A stretch of DNA of 64,000 bases. Source: Clostridiales bacterium PH28_bin88. Its GTDB lineage: Bacteria > Bacillota > PH28-bin88. Below are positions 24,195 to 32,300 of this stretch, one piece after another (within the stretch, counting starts at the first letter, position 1; each line of letters opens with the position of its first letter). The notes under the pieces were generated by a model. It worked only from the letters and a program-made list of their open reading frames with translations. It had not been told where the DNA came from and made no database searches. The position numbers were made by a program, and so were the translations under genes. Location: contig LAKY01000050.1 in assembly GCA_000987045.1 (NCBI GenBank), positions 217,593-281,592 of the forward strand, read 5' to 3'.

Positions 24195-25538
24195 ATGAAA
24201 ATTACCCTGATTATGCCTTCGGTAGGAAGAAAACCTAACCGCTCCTACGTGAAAACCTGGCAGATGGAACCCCTGGCCTTGGCTGTCCTGGCGGGACTAA
24301 CCCCTGAAGAAGCGGAAATTGTCTTTTATGACGACCGCTTTGAAGAAATCGATTTTAACGAAGGCACGGACTTGGTAGCGATAAATGTGGAGACATACAC
24401 GGCAAGGCGAGCATACCAGATCGCGGCTCAGTTCCGGGAGCGAGGAGTGCCGGTGATTTTGGGGGGTTATCATCCCACGCTGGTTCCGGAGGAGGCGATT
24501 CTTTACGCTGATGCCGTCATGGTTGGTGAAGCGGAAGGCGTGTGGAGGGATGTGCTGGCAGATGTCAAAAGCGGCACGCTAAAAAGAGTCTACCGCTCGA
24601 CGGATCGCCCTTCTTTGGCCGGGATCAAACCAAACCGGAAAATTTACGAGGGTAAAAGGTACATGCCGCTGGCCCTAATGGAATGGGGCCGGGGATGCAA
24701 GTTTTCCTGCGATTTCTGTTCTATCACCAGTTTCTACAAGGCAACATACAACTATCGCCCTGTCAATGAAGTGGCAGCAGAGATCGAAAGCCTCAAGAAA
24801 AGGGTCGTTTTCTTTGTTGATGACAATATCGGCGCCTTTCCCGCCGCCACCAAGCAACTGTTCCGGGAGCTGGTCCCGCTCAAGATCAGGTGGGTGGGAC
24901 AAATCAGCATCAACTTGTCAGAAGACCGAGAGATGCTGGAATTGATGGTTAAAAGCGGCTGCCAGGGCGTGTTAATCGGCTTGGAATCCTTGCACGAAAG
25001 CAACTTGACTCAAATGAACAAGTATTGGAGTAATAGAACGCGGGATTACGAGCGGGCTGTCGCCAGGTTCCGCGATTATGGATTGGTGATTTACGGTACC
25101 TTTGTTTTCGGCTATGACCATGACGGCAAGGACAGTTTCGAACTCGCCCTGGACTTTGCCCTGCGGCAAAAGCTCTTTTTCGCCGCCTTCAACCATCTGG
25201 TCCCTTTCCCCGGCACCCCTTTGTACCGTTCCCTGCTGGAGCAAGGAAGGTTGATGGACGAAAAGTGGTGGTTGAACCCGGAGTATCGTTTCGGTGATGT
25301 GGTTTTTCACCCGCGAAGGATGGCGGCCCAGGAACTGGCGGAAACCTGTTTGGCATACCGGAGAAAGTTCTACAGCTATAGTTATATTCTTAACAGAGGG
25401 TTGGATTTCCGGGCCAACAGCAAAGACCTTTTTCACGCAGCCACCTTTTTTGCCCAGAATCTGCTGGCGAAGAAGGAAGTGGAGCACCGCCAGGGGTTGC
25501 CTCTGGGAAATGGAAACCTCGCGGACTGTGGGCGGTGA
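24195..25538 (+). CDS. B12-binding-domain radical SAM protein 2
   Basis: A 447-residue paralogue of the preceding protein. It has an N-terminal B12-binding-like domain (ITLIMPSVGRKPN, GVPVILGGYHPTLVPEEAI), the radical SAM motif GCKFSCDFCSITSFY and a C-terminal FPGTPLYRSLLEQGR segment. Enzymes of this architecture methylate or rearrange unactivated carbons, or make lipids such as hopanoids; which applies is not evident. It starts 28 bases after gene 1 and is followed within 4 bases by the GNAT-like gene. Confidence 0.87.
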   Translation: MKITLIMPSVGRKPNRSYVKTWQMEPLALAVLAGLTPEEAEIVFYDDRFEEIDFNEGTDLVAINVETYTARRAYQIAAQFRERGVPVILGGYHPTLVPEEAILYADAVMVGEAEGVWRDVLADVKSGTLKRVYRSTDRPSLAGIKPNRKIYEGKRYMPLALMEWGRGCKFSCDFCSITSFYKATYNYRPVNEVAAEIESLKKRVVFFVDDNIGAFPAATKQLFRELVPLKIRWVGQISINLSEDREMLELMVKSGCQGVLIGLESLHESNLTQMNKYWSNRTRDYERAVARFRDYGLVIYGTFVFGYDHDGKDSFELALDFALRQKLFFAAFNHLVPFPGTPLYRSLLEQGRLMDEKWWLNPEYRFGDVVFHPRRMAAQELAETCLAYRRKFYSYSYILNRGLDFRANSKDLFHAATFFAQNLLAKKEVEHRQGLPLGNGNLADCGR

Positions 25539-25542
25539 GAGG

Positions 25543-26652
25543 ATGAGCCGGTATGTCTTTGAACTGGCGGGGGAAAGGGATGACCTTGCCCTGCAAAAGC
25601 TGCTGAGCGAGAACCCGATGCCCGGGGAGATCTCTGTTGCCTTTCACCGTAAACCCAGCTACTTTTATGGAGCCGGGGTGCAGGGCAAGTTCCACCAGAC
25701 GCTGATCGTCCGGGACCAGCGGACGGGGGATCCCGCCGGTTGTATTTCCAGGGCTATTAAACCTATCTTCATTAATGGAAAGGTGGCCGACATAGGGTAT
25801 TTAAGCAACCTGAGGCTAAAGCCGGAATTTCGCGGTGGTACCCTCATCGCCCGGGGGTGCGGGTACCTGAGAGAATTGCACCGGGATGGCAGGGCGGCGG
25901 TTTATCTACTAACCATCATCGAGGATAATACAGGCGCCGTTAACCTGTTGACCAGCGGCAGGGCGGGGCTCCCCTCCTGCTTCGACCTGGGCCGCTATAT
26001 TACCTACGCAATCAATATTTACAGGAAAAAACCACCCATCGTGTCCGGTGTTGGAGTTGTCAGGGGTTCAGCGGATTTGCTGGATGAAATCATTGACTGT
26101 TTGCACCGGAATGGGCGGGAGAAACAGTTCTACCCTTATTACTCGAAAGAAGACTTCACCCTGCCAGGGGATCCCCTGAGGGGCTTCAAGGTTGAGGATT
26201 TTTTCGTGGCCTTGAGGAATGACCAGGTTGCCGGTGTGATGGGCAAGTGGGACCAAAGGGATTTCAAACAGACTGTTGTCGTGGGGTATAGCGGGAAAAT
26301 GAAGTGGGTCAGGCCCCTCTACAACCTGGCTGCAGGGTTGGTGGGGTTTTCGCCGCTGCCCCTCGCCGGCTCCGAACTGAATTCATTCTACGGCAGTTTT
26401 ATCGCCGTTGACGGTAATGACCTGCAGGTGTTTCGCGCTTTGCTCCGCGAGGTATATAACGACGCCGCGGGAAAAGGATACTCGTATTTCTTGGTGGGGC
26501 TGCATGCCGGGGACAGCCTTGCCAGGGCCTGCACTGAATACAATCACCTCAAGTACACCAGCAGGCTGTATGCCGCTTACTGGAAGGACGGCGAGGATTT
26601 TTGCCGGAGCTTGGATAACAGGGTGCCGTACCTGGAAATCGGCACCTTGTAG
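25543..26652 (+). CDS. GNAT-like acyltransferase, two-domain
   Basis: A 369-residue protein with acetyltransferase features in the N-terminal half (YLSNLRLKPEFRGGTLIARG, a GNAT motif A variant, and DNTGAVNLLTSGRAGLP) and a second alpha/beta half of similar size. The ATG at 25543 lies 4 bases beyond the preceding stop with a GGTGAGAGG site. It likely acylates an amine or hydroxyl on the cluster product. The acceptor and acyl donor cannot be inferred. It belongs to the five-gene cluster. Confidence 0.65.
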   Translation: MSRYVFELAGERDDLALQKLLSENPMPGEISVAFHRKPSYFYGAGVQGKFHQTLIVRDQRTGDPAGCISRAIKPIFINGKVADIGYLSNLRLKPEFRGGTLIARGCGYLRELHRDGRAAVYLLTIIEDNTGAVNLLTSGRAGLPSCFDLGRYITYAINIYRKKPPIVSGVGVVRGSADLLDEIIDCLHRNGREKQFYPYYSKEDFTLPGDPLRGFKVEDFFVALRNDQVAGVMGKWDQRDFKQTVVVGYSGKMKWVRPLYNLAAGLVGFSPLPLAGSELNSFYGSFIAVDGNDLQVFRALLREVYNDAAGKGYSYFLVGLHAGDSLARACTEYNHLKYTSRLYAAYWKDGEDFCRSLDNRVPYLEIGTL

Positions 26653-26670
26653 AGGGAGGGAGAGCGAGGG

Positions 26671-27390
26671 ATGGCCCGGTTAACAGGTCGCATTGTTCCC
26701 GTCGCCAGCTTGTCGTGTTCTCAAAAGGCCCGGATGTTCGAACTTTTCGCGAGCCATTTTCATAATGCCGATAAAAAGAATTTCGACGGGGATTTAGCGG
26801 AAAAACCCTGGGTAATTCTCCTGGAAAGCCGTGACAGTGGAGAAATCCGGGGATTCTCCACCCTGTCTTTGATGAACCGGTCGATTGATGGTATTCCGGT
26901 TAAAGTCGTATTTTCCGGAGATACAATCATCCACCGGGATTACTGGGGTGGACTGGAATTACCCCGGGTGTGGCTGGATTTCGTTTACTCCCATACCAGG
27001 GAAGACAGGGAGGCCAGGTGGTACTGGTATTTGATATCCAAGGGGTACAAGACGTACAGGTTTCTGCCTGTATACTTTTACCACTTTTATCCCCGTTACG
27101 ACCGCGGTATTCCGGCCTTTGAGCAGAAGTTACTGGATGCTTTCGCGGAATTTAAATTCCCGGGCCAATACGACCCGGAAACCGGTGTGATTAAAACCTG
27201 CCGCGATTATTTGAAGCCCGGGGTAGCGGAAGTCACTTCCCGCAGGCTCAAGGACCCCCATATCAAGTATTTTGTAGAAAAGAACCCGGGCTACTATTTG
27301 GGGGATGAACTGGCCTGCATCGCGGAATTGAGTGAAACAAATTTGAAGCCGTTTGGTCACCGGCTGCTTAAAGGCTGCTGGCGTATTTGA
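26671..27390 (+). CDS. hypothetical protein, GNAT-like
   Basis: A 239-residue protein with a strand pattern reminiscent of GNAT folds (WVILLESRDSGEIRGFSTL, VKVVFSGDTIIHRDYWGG) but without a clear acetyl-CoA loop. It is rich in aromatic residues (RWYWYLISKGYKTYRFLPVY). The start follows GAGGGAGGGAG. It is co-directional and 18 bases after the previous gene, and 22 bases before the GH3-type gene, so it is part of the same operon. I do not recognise the family. Confidence 0.55.
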   Translation: MARLTGRIVPVASLSCSQKARMFELFASHFHNADKKNFDGDLAEKPWVILLESRDSGEIRGFSTLSLMNRSIDGIPVKVVFSGDTIIHRDYWGGLELPRVWLDFVYSHTREDREARWYWYLISKGYKTYRFLPVYFYHFYPRYDRGIPAFEQKLLDAFAEFKFPGQYDPETGVIKTCRDYLKPGVAEVTSRRLKDPHIKYFVEKNPGYYLGDELACIAELSETNLKPFGHRLLKGCWRI

Positions 27391-27412
27391 CCGGCGAAAG
27401 GAATGGAGAGGA

Positions 27413-29137
27413 TTGGCGCGGTTAGTTATCCCATTGATCTTTAATTGTTTGTGGCTGTGCTTATGCCTTAAAAAGTACCTTGCTTTCAAGCGGGCTGTTC
27501 ATCATGTGGAAAAAACGCAACAGCGAGTATTATTGAACATCATTGCCAGGAACAAAGGAACCGATTACGGGAAAAAGTACTCCTTTGACAGGATTGCCGG
27601 TGTTGAATCTTTCCAGGCAAGTGTGCCCATCTCCACTTATGAATCTTACAAGCCTTATATTGAAGCCATCGCTGACGGGCGGCAGCAGGTGTTAACCGGC
27701 GAAAGGGTGACCATGCTGGAACCGACCAGCGGATCGACTTGTGCATCAAAATACATTCCCTATACCAAGTCCCTCCGGGAGGAGTTCCAACAAGGTATCG
27801 CTCCATGGGTATTCGATCTGTATTCCCACCGGAAAAAGATGTTACTTGGCAAGGCCTACTGGTCGATCAGCCCCGCAGGTTCGCTGCGTACCAGGACAAC
27901 GGGCGGGGTCCCGGTGGGTTTCGAGGAAGACACCGGGTATTTCGGTTTTTTGGAACGGTACTTCCTGAAACATCTCCTGGTAGTGCCGAAAGAAGTTGCT
28001 CAAATATCCCATATGGAGACCTTCAGGTATGTTACACTGCTGTTCTTGCTGAAAGAAAAACGCTTAAGCTTTATTTCGGTCTGGAACCCGACTTTTCTCA
28101 CCCTTCTGTTGAAACCGCTGACCGGCTGGGCGGATCGGCTTATTTCCGACATCAAAAGCGGCACCGTTTCCCCGCCCGGCCCTATTCGACCCGACATCCT
28201 TTCCAAACTGTCGGCCCTGGTTACCGGGGACGAAAAAAGGGCGGAAGAACTCACGGAGATACTGGCAGGTGATTTGGCCGGCCGCGAGCCAAATTACAGG
28301 CAGATCTGGCCCGATCTTGCCTTGATCAGCTGCTGGGCTGATGCGAGTGCCGGGTCGTATCTGTACCAGCTAAAAGAACTTTTCCCGGGTGTAGAGATCC
28401 AGGGGAAAGGTTTGCTGGCAACGGAAGGTATCGTCTCTTTCCCCTTAACAGGTGTCAAGGGTTCTGCCCTGGCTGTTACCTCCCACTTCTTTGAATTCGC
28501 GGAAGCCGAAGGGCAGGGAGACCAATCCTCGATAAAGATCAGGAGAGCGCATGAGCTTGAAAGGGGAAAGTCGTATTCCGTAATTATTACCACCGGTGGC
28601 GGTTTATACAGGTACAGATTGCAAGACCTTATCCGCGTAGAGGGATTTTTAGGCCAGTGCCCTTTAATCACCTTCACCGGTAAAGAGGATCAAATCAGTG
28701 ACTTGTTTGGGGAAAAGCTCAGCGAAAGTCATGTCGATGCGGTTATGCACGAGGTGTTTGTCAAGTATGAGTTAAGACCACGGTTTTATATGGTCGCTCC
28801 TGAGAAAACCGCGGATGGGCGGCATTTTTATACCTTGTTCATTGAATTGGATGAGGGGCTGTCGCAAGTGTCCAACCTGGTTAATGATGTTGAACTCCGG
28901 CTGCGGGAAAACTACCATTACCAGTACTGCCGGACGATTGGACAGTTGGACGGCCTGAGACTGTTCGTCATTTCCAAAGGTGGATTAAAAACATATCTCG
29001 AGGGTTGTGCTTCCCGCGGTCAAAGGTTGGGAGACGTGAAACCTGTGGCCTTGCATAAACACTTTGGCTGGTCCGGCGTGTTTGAGGGAAACTTCGTTAA
29101 TCCCGGTCAACCGGAAGTTACGCGACGGCAAAAGTAG
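27413..29137 (+). CDS. GH3-family acyl-adenylating enzyme
   Basis: A 574-residue protein of the GH3 auxin-responsive family. TSGSTCASKYIPYT (105-118) is the ATP-binding loop, YRYRLQD (399-405) the conserved core motif, and the C-terminal lid is present. In plants GH3 enzymes adenylate carboxylic acids and conjugate them to amino acids; bacterial members are mostly uncharacterised. The start is the TTG at 27413 with a GGAGAGG site. The N-terminal ~20 residues are hydrophobic, suggesting membrane association. As last gene of the rSAM/GNAT cluster it probably joins an acid and an amine (inference). Confidence 0.85.
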   Translation: MARLVIPLIFNCLWLCLCLKKYLAFKRAVHHVEKTQQRVLLNIIARNKGTDYGKKYSFDRIAGVESFQASVPISTYESYKPYIEAIADGRQQVLTGERVTMLEPTSGSTCASKYIPYTKSLREEFQQGIAPWVFDLYSHRKKMLLGKAYWSISPAGSLRTRTTGGVPVGFEEDTGYFGFLERYFLKHLLVVPKEVAQISHMETFRYVTLLFLLKEKRLSFISVWNPTFLTLLLKPLTGWADRLISDIKSGTVSPPGPIRPDILSKLSALVTGDEKRAEELTEILAGDLAGREPNYRQIWPDLALISCWADASAGSYLYQLKELFPGVEIQGKGLLATEGIVSFPLTGVKGSALAVTSHFFEFAEAEGQGDQSSIKIRRAHELERGKSYSVIITTGGGLYRYRLQDLIRVEGFLGQCPLITFTGKEDQISDLFGEKLSESHVDAVMHEVFVKYELRPRFYMVAPEKTADGRHFYTLFIELDEGLSQVSNLVNDVELRLRENYHYQYCRTIGQLDGLRLFVISKGGLKTYLEGCASRGQRLGDVKPVALHKHFGWSGVFEGNFVNPGQPEVTRRQK

Positions 29138-29168
29138 CAACAGGCTCTTGGACAACCGTTCGTAGGGT

Positions 29169-30920
29169 TTAAGCCGTGCAAGTTGCCCTTACCGGGTTGT
29201 GATTATTGTACTGGACAGGCAGCCGGACAACGAAGGTGGTCCCTTGCCCGTATTGGCTGGTTACGTGGATGGAACCGCCGTGGTTTTCAACAATCCTGAG
29301 GGTAATGGAGAGTCCCAGGCCGGTGCCCTCCTCCTTGGTGCTGAAGAAAGGTTCGAAGATGTGTTTGACCTTGTCTTCCGGGATGCCTGTACCGGTATCC
29401 TGGAATTCGAGTACTACCTCTTTCAGGTCCTGGGTGGGATAGGCTTTGACATGAAGGCTCCCTCCTCCGGGCATGGCTTCGATGGCGTTCAGGGTAAGGT
29501 TGATGACGACTTGCTTGAGTTGCTCGGCATCCGCTGTGATGTCCGGGAGGTCCTCGGCCAGGTACATTCTAATGGTAACATCGTGGAGCAAAGCCTCACT
29601 GGTCATCAAGTACACGACGTCTTCCAGAAACCCTTTTAATTTTACCAACTCCATCCTGGGTGCGGCGGGCTTGGTTAGCAGGAGAAACTCTTTGACCAGC
29701 ATATTTACCCGTTCCAGCTCGGTGAGGATCACCTCGACATACTCCCGCCCCTTTTCGGTCAGGGATTGACCCTTAACCAGCTGGCAGAACCCTTTTACGG
29801 TAGTCAGAGGGTTGCGGATCTCGTGAGCCAGGCCTGCAGCGAGTTGGCCTACCAGCGCCAGTTTCTCGGAACGCTGCAGGTACTCTTCTTCTTCCTTGCG
29901 TTTGGCCGTTTTGCCCTGATCAAGGGCTGCTGCCGCCACCTGTACCAACTCCTGTAAGTCGTCCTCGGGAAAGGCCGCCACACTGGTGGTGACGGTGACT
30001 TTTCCTCCGGGTTGCCTTTCGGCGCCGGCAATAACTATATTTTCAACGGCCTTCCGGATTTCACCTGATAAGTGGGCTGCTGACTCTTTCTCGGTACCAG
30101 GCACGATGATGGCAAAGTGTCCTCCGCCGTACCTGAACACCGATCCCCTATCGCCAACGGTGCTGGAGATGACAGCGGCTACTTGTACAACCAGGTTGTT
30201 GCCCGCAAGATACCCCAGCATGCCGTTGTAGTTTCGCAGGTTATCGATATCCGCAAAAATCAGACTCAATGGGTTTTTGGTCTTGGCCGCTGCTTTTTGC
30301 TGCGTAGACAAGTAGGAGTTGAAGCTGCGGAAATTATACAGGCCGGTTAACTCGTCTCGTTCCGCCAGATGAACTAACTGTTCGCGATAGACCTTTTCTT
30401 TGTTCCGAGTATAAGCCCCAAACTGAGTGGTCAGGAACATCAGGGAGATGATCGTAAGGGAGGCGATCAGGTGGCCCTCCGACCCCAAGCCGGTTTCCCG
30501 TTGAACATAAAAAATAAACGTGAGGATGGCGGCGCTGTTAAGAGTAAAGGATAGCAGGCCAAAACCGGCCCCGAATTGCAGAGAGTAGGTTAGCGGCGGT
30601 ATCAGGTAGATAAACATGAATTCGCTGCGATAACCCCCGCTGATGAAAACAACGTAAGTGAGGATGCCTGTTCCCGAGAGTAAAGAGAGGTAGTGCCAGG
30701 GGGAGGGTGCTTCGGTTGGTTCCTGGAAAGCCAGGATTACCTGGACCAGGAAGAAGAGGACACCGAAAAAGATACCCGTGGCAAAAAGGGAAGGATTGTC
30801 TTGCGGGAGATACCCGTACCGGCTGAACAAAAGAAAAAAGCAAATAACTGTCAACGCTAATCTGAGATAGAAGACAGCGCTCCTGAACTGGTGTGTCTGA
30901 TGGAATTCAGGGTAATTCAT
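29169..30920 (-). CDS. membrane GGDEF-like / histidine kinase hybrid
   Basis: A 583-residue protein. Residues 1-165 contain about six membrane helices. Residues 185-330 form a GGDEF-type domain (DELTGLYNFRSFNSYLSTQQ) whose active-site loop reads YGGGHFAIIV instead of GG[DE]EF, so diguanylate cyclase activity is unlikely. Residues 355-575 are a histidine kinase: His in GLAHEIRNPLTTVKG, ATPase boxes NLTLNAIEAMP, DTGTGIP and GTGLGLS. No response regulator is adjacent. The degenerate GGDEF may bind c-di-GMP or GTP as an input (inference). The start follows GAGAAGG. It is convergent with the GH3 gene. Confidence 0.87.
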   Translation of the reverse strand: MNYPEFHQTHQFRSAVFYLRLALTVICFFLLFSRYGYLPQDNPSLFATGIFFGVLFFLVQVILAFQEPTEAPSPWHYLSLLSGTGILTYVVFISGGYRSEFMFIYLIPPLTYSLQFGAGFGLLSFTLNSAAILTFIFYVQRETGLGSEGHLIASLTIISLMFLTTQFGAYTRNKEKVYREQLVHLAERDELTGLYNFRSFNSYLSTQQKAAAKTKNPLSLIFADIDNLRNYNGMLGYLAGNNLVVQVAAVISSTVGDRGSVFRYGGGHFAIIVPGTEKESAAHLSGEIRKAVENIVIAGAERQPGGKVTVTTSVAAFPEDDLQELVQVAAAALDQGKTAKRKEEEEYLQRSEKLALVGQLAAGLAHEIRNPLTTVKGFCQLVKGQSLTEKGREYVEVILTELERVNMLVKEFLLLTKPAAPRMELVKLKGFLEDVVYLMTSEALLHDVTIRMYLAEDLPDITADAEQLKQVVINLTLNAIEAMPGGGSLHVKAYPTQDLKEVVLEFQDTGTGIPEDKVKHIFEPFFSTKEEGTGLGLSITLRIVENHGGSIHVTSQYGQGTTFVVRLPVQYNNHNPVRATCTA

Positions 30921-31135
30921 GTTAATGCCTTCTCAATATAAAAGTACAGCATAATTCCACATAACCCAACAAATTCCTCCAATGAAAAAGGTCGTAATTT
31001 GGCAGATGTTGCCTAAGTGTGTCGTAATGCGGGAGTTCCTCTCCGTCAACATGTATCCTGGCAAGTTTTTTCCAAAATACTACCGGTCTACCCCCAAAAA
31101 GGCAACACCTGTTCCGTACCATTTTAGTGAGAAAG
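30921..31135. other. intergenic leader upstream of riboswitch
   Basis: No convincing gene is seen. It should contain the divergent promoters of the kinase gene (minus) and the riboswitch transcript (plus). An open frame here runs into the riboswitch and lacks a ribosome site, so I do not call it. Confidence 0.5.
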
Positions 31136-31235
31136 AAATCCCGAAAGGGCAAACCTACCCGAAAGGGAGGGTCGCAAAGCCATGGGCCTAAAGCAGGTGG
31201 TGCTAGGGCTGCCAGGCTACCGAAGGAAGGTGATA
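31136..31235 (+). ncRNA. cyclic di-GMP-I (GEMM-I) riboswitch 1
   Basis: The hallmark elements of the GEMM-I aptamer are present in order: GGGCAAACCTACCCGAAAGG (P2 with GAAA tetraloop), GGGTCGCAAAGCC, GGGCCTAAAGC and GGCTACCGAAGG (P3). It lies 100 bases upstream of the stalk-domain secreted protein gene, so surface-protein expression is probably controlled by c-di-GMP. I could not define the expression platform with certainty. Confidence 0.88.
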
Positions 31236-31337
31236 GGGCTTTTGTATTCCTGAGGTACTTTAAGGTTTTAAGGGACAGGCTATTCTAGTTTGAGAAGGGG
31301 GGAAAAGCCCGCAGGTGGGGACAGAGCGGGCGAAAGA

Positions 31338-32144
31338 ATGAAAAAGAAGGCATTGGTAACACTGTTAGTGACCGTTTTTCTGTTAGCATCCGTAGCCGTG
31401 GCGTCGGCGGCGCCGCAATTCGATCCTAAAGAGAAAGGCAAAATCCAGGCGGAGTTGGAGCGTGAAAGAGCTAAAGCCCAGGCGGAATTAGAACGTGAAA
31501 GGGCTAAGATTCAAGCTGAATTGGAGCGAGAAAAAGCTAAATTAGAGGAAAAGATCAAGAAGGCCGAGCGCAAGGCCCTGACTGCCGAAGAAAAAGCCAT
31601 GCTTAAGGCGCGCAAGGTGGAAGAACGGTTGACAGTTAAAGGACGAAATCTAAACTTTGACGTACCACCGGTCATCAAAGACGGGCGTACGCTCATCCCT
31701 GTGAGGGCAATTTCTGAAGGCCTTGGAGCCACAGTAGAGTGGGACGCTGCGACTAAGACAATCACCATTTCCCGCGGTGACGTAACCATTAAACTGGTAA
31801 TGGGCGAACAGGAGATGGAGGTTAACGGGCAAATCATCGTCCTGGACGTCCCGGCGCAGGCCATCAGTAACCGTACTTTCGTACCCCTGCGCTTTATCAG
31901 TGTAGCTCTGGGCGAGAAAGTGGCTTATGACGATGAGACCGGGGATATAGCAATCGGTGAAGAAGAAGCGGCCGAAGAAGACGAAGAAGAAGCTGAAGAA
32001 GCCGCTGAACAGGACGAACAAACCACTACAAGCGACCAGACCACAACCGGTGACCAAACTGGTAGTGACGCTGCTACCGAAGGCGGCGAGGGTGAGACCG
32101 GTACCGAGAGCGATGGTAATACCGCTGAACAACCAACTCAATAA
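31338..32144 (+). CDS. secreted copper-amine-oxidase-N (stalk) domain protein
   Basis: A 268-residue protein. A signal peptide (MKKKALVTLLVTVFLLASVA, cleavage near ASAAPQ) is followed by a charged helical repeat of about 12 residues (IQAELERERAK, three times, likely coiled coil). A stalk domain spans about 105-210 (DVPPVIKDGRTLIPVRAISE and TFVPLRFISVALGE), and an acidic then Thr/Gly-rich tail follows. Stalk domains are common on clostridial surface proteins. Its leader carries a c-di-GMP-I riboswitch, linking it to sessile or motile state control. Two terminators follow. Confidence 0.88.
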   Translation: MKKKALVTLLVTVFLLASVAVASAAPQFDPKEKGKIQAELERERAKAQAELERERAKIQAELEREKAKLEEKIKKAERKALTAEEKAMLKARKVEERLTVKGRNLNFDVPPVIKDGRTLIPVRAISEGLGATVEWDAATKTITISRGDVTIKLVMGEQEMEVNGQIIVLDVPAQAISNRTFVPLRFISVALGEKVAYDDETGDIAIGEEEAAEEDEEEAEEAAEQDEQTTTSDQTTTGDQTGSDAATEGGEGETGTESDGNTAEQPTQ

Positions 32145-32151
32145 TCCCCGG

Positions 32152-32185
32152 CCCCGGGACTTCCCGGGGTCTTGTTTTTTGTTTT
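32152..32185 (+). terminator. terminator of stalk protein gene
   Basis: CCCCGGGA / TCCCGGGG stem with a 2-nt loop followed by TCTTGTTTTTTGTTTT. Confidence 0.9.
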
Positions 32186-32191
32186 ACCCAT

Positions 32192-32220
32192 CCCTTCCCC
32201 GTTAAGGAAGGGTTTTTTTT
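32192..32220 (+). terminator. second tandem terminator
   Basis: CCCTTCC / GGAAGGG stem followed by eight T residues; back-up terminator or attenuator ahead of the helicase gene. Confidence 0.8.
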
Positions 32221-32300
32221 GGAGAGAGTGTGGCTGCAGGACTTTTTCCCCGCTTCGTCGAATGGAGCATCGATTTACCATAGATTGTGAGGTGGTCCCC

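Noticed and set aside
30982..31191. Plus-strand open frame overlapping the first c-di-GMP riboswitch
   Set aside because: It runs into the conserved aptamer and has no ribosome site; the RNA structure explains the sequence better.
31141..31230. Possible transposon end or CRISPR-like repeat near the riboswitch
   Set aside because: No spacer-repeat periodicity is seen here or elsewhere in the window; the sequence fits the GEMM-I aptamer.
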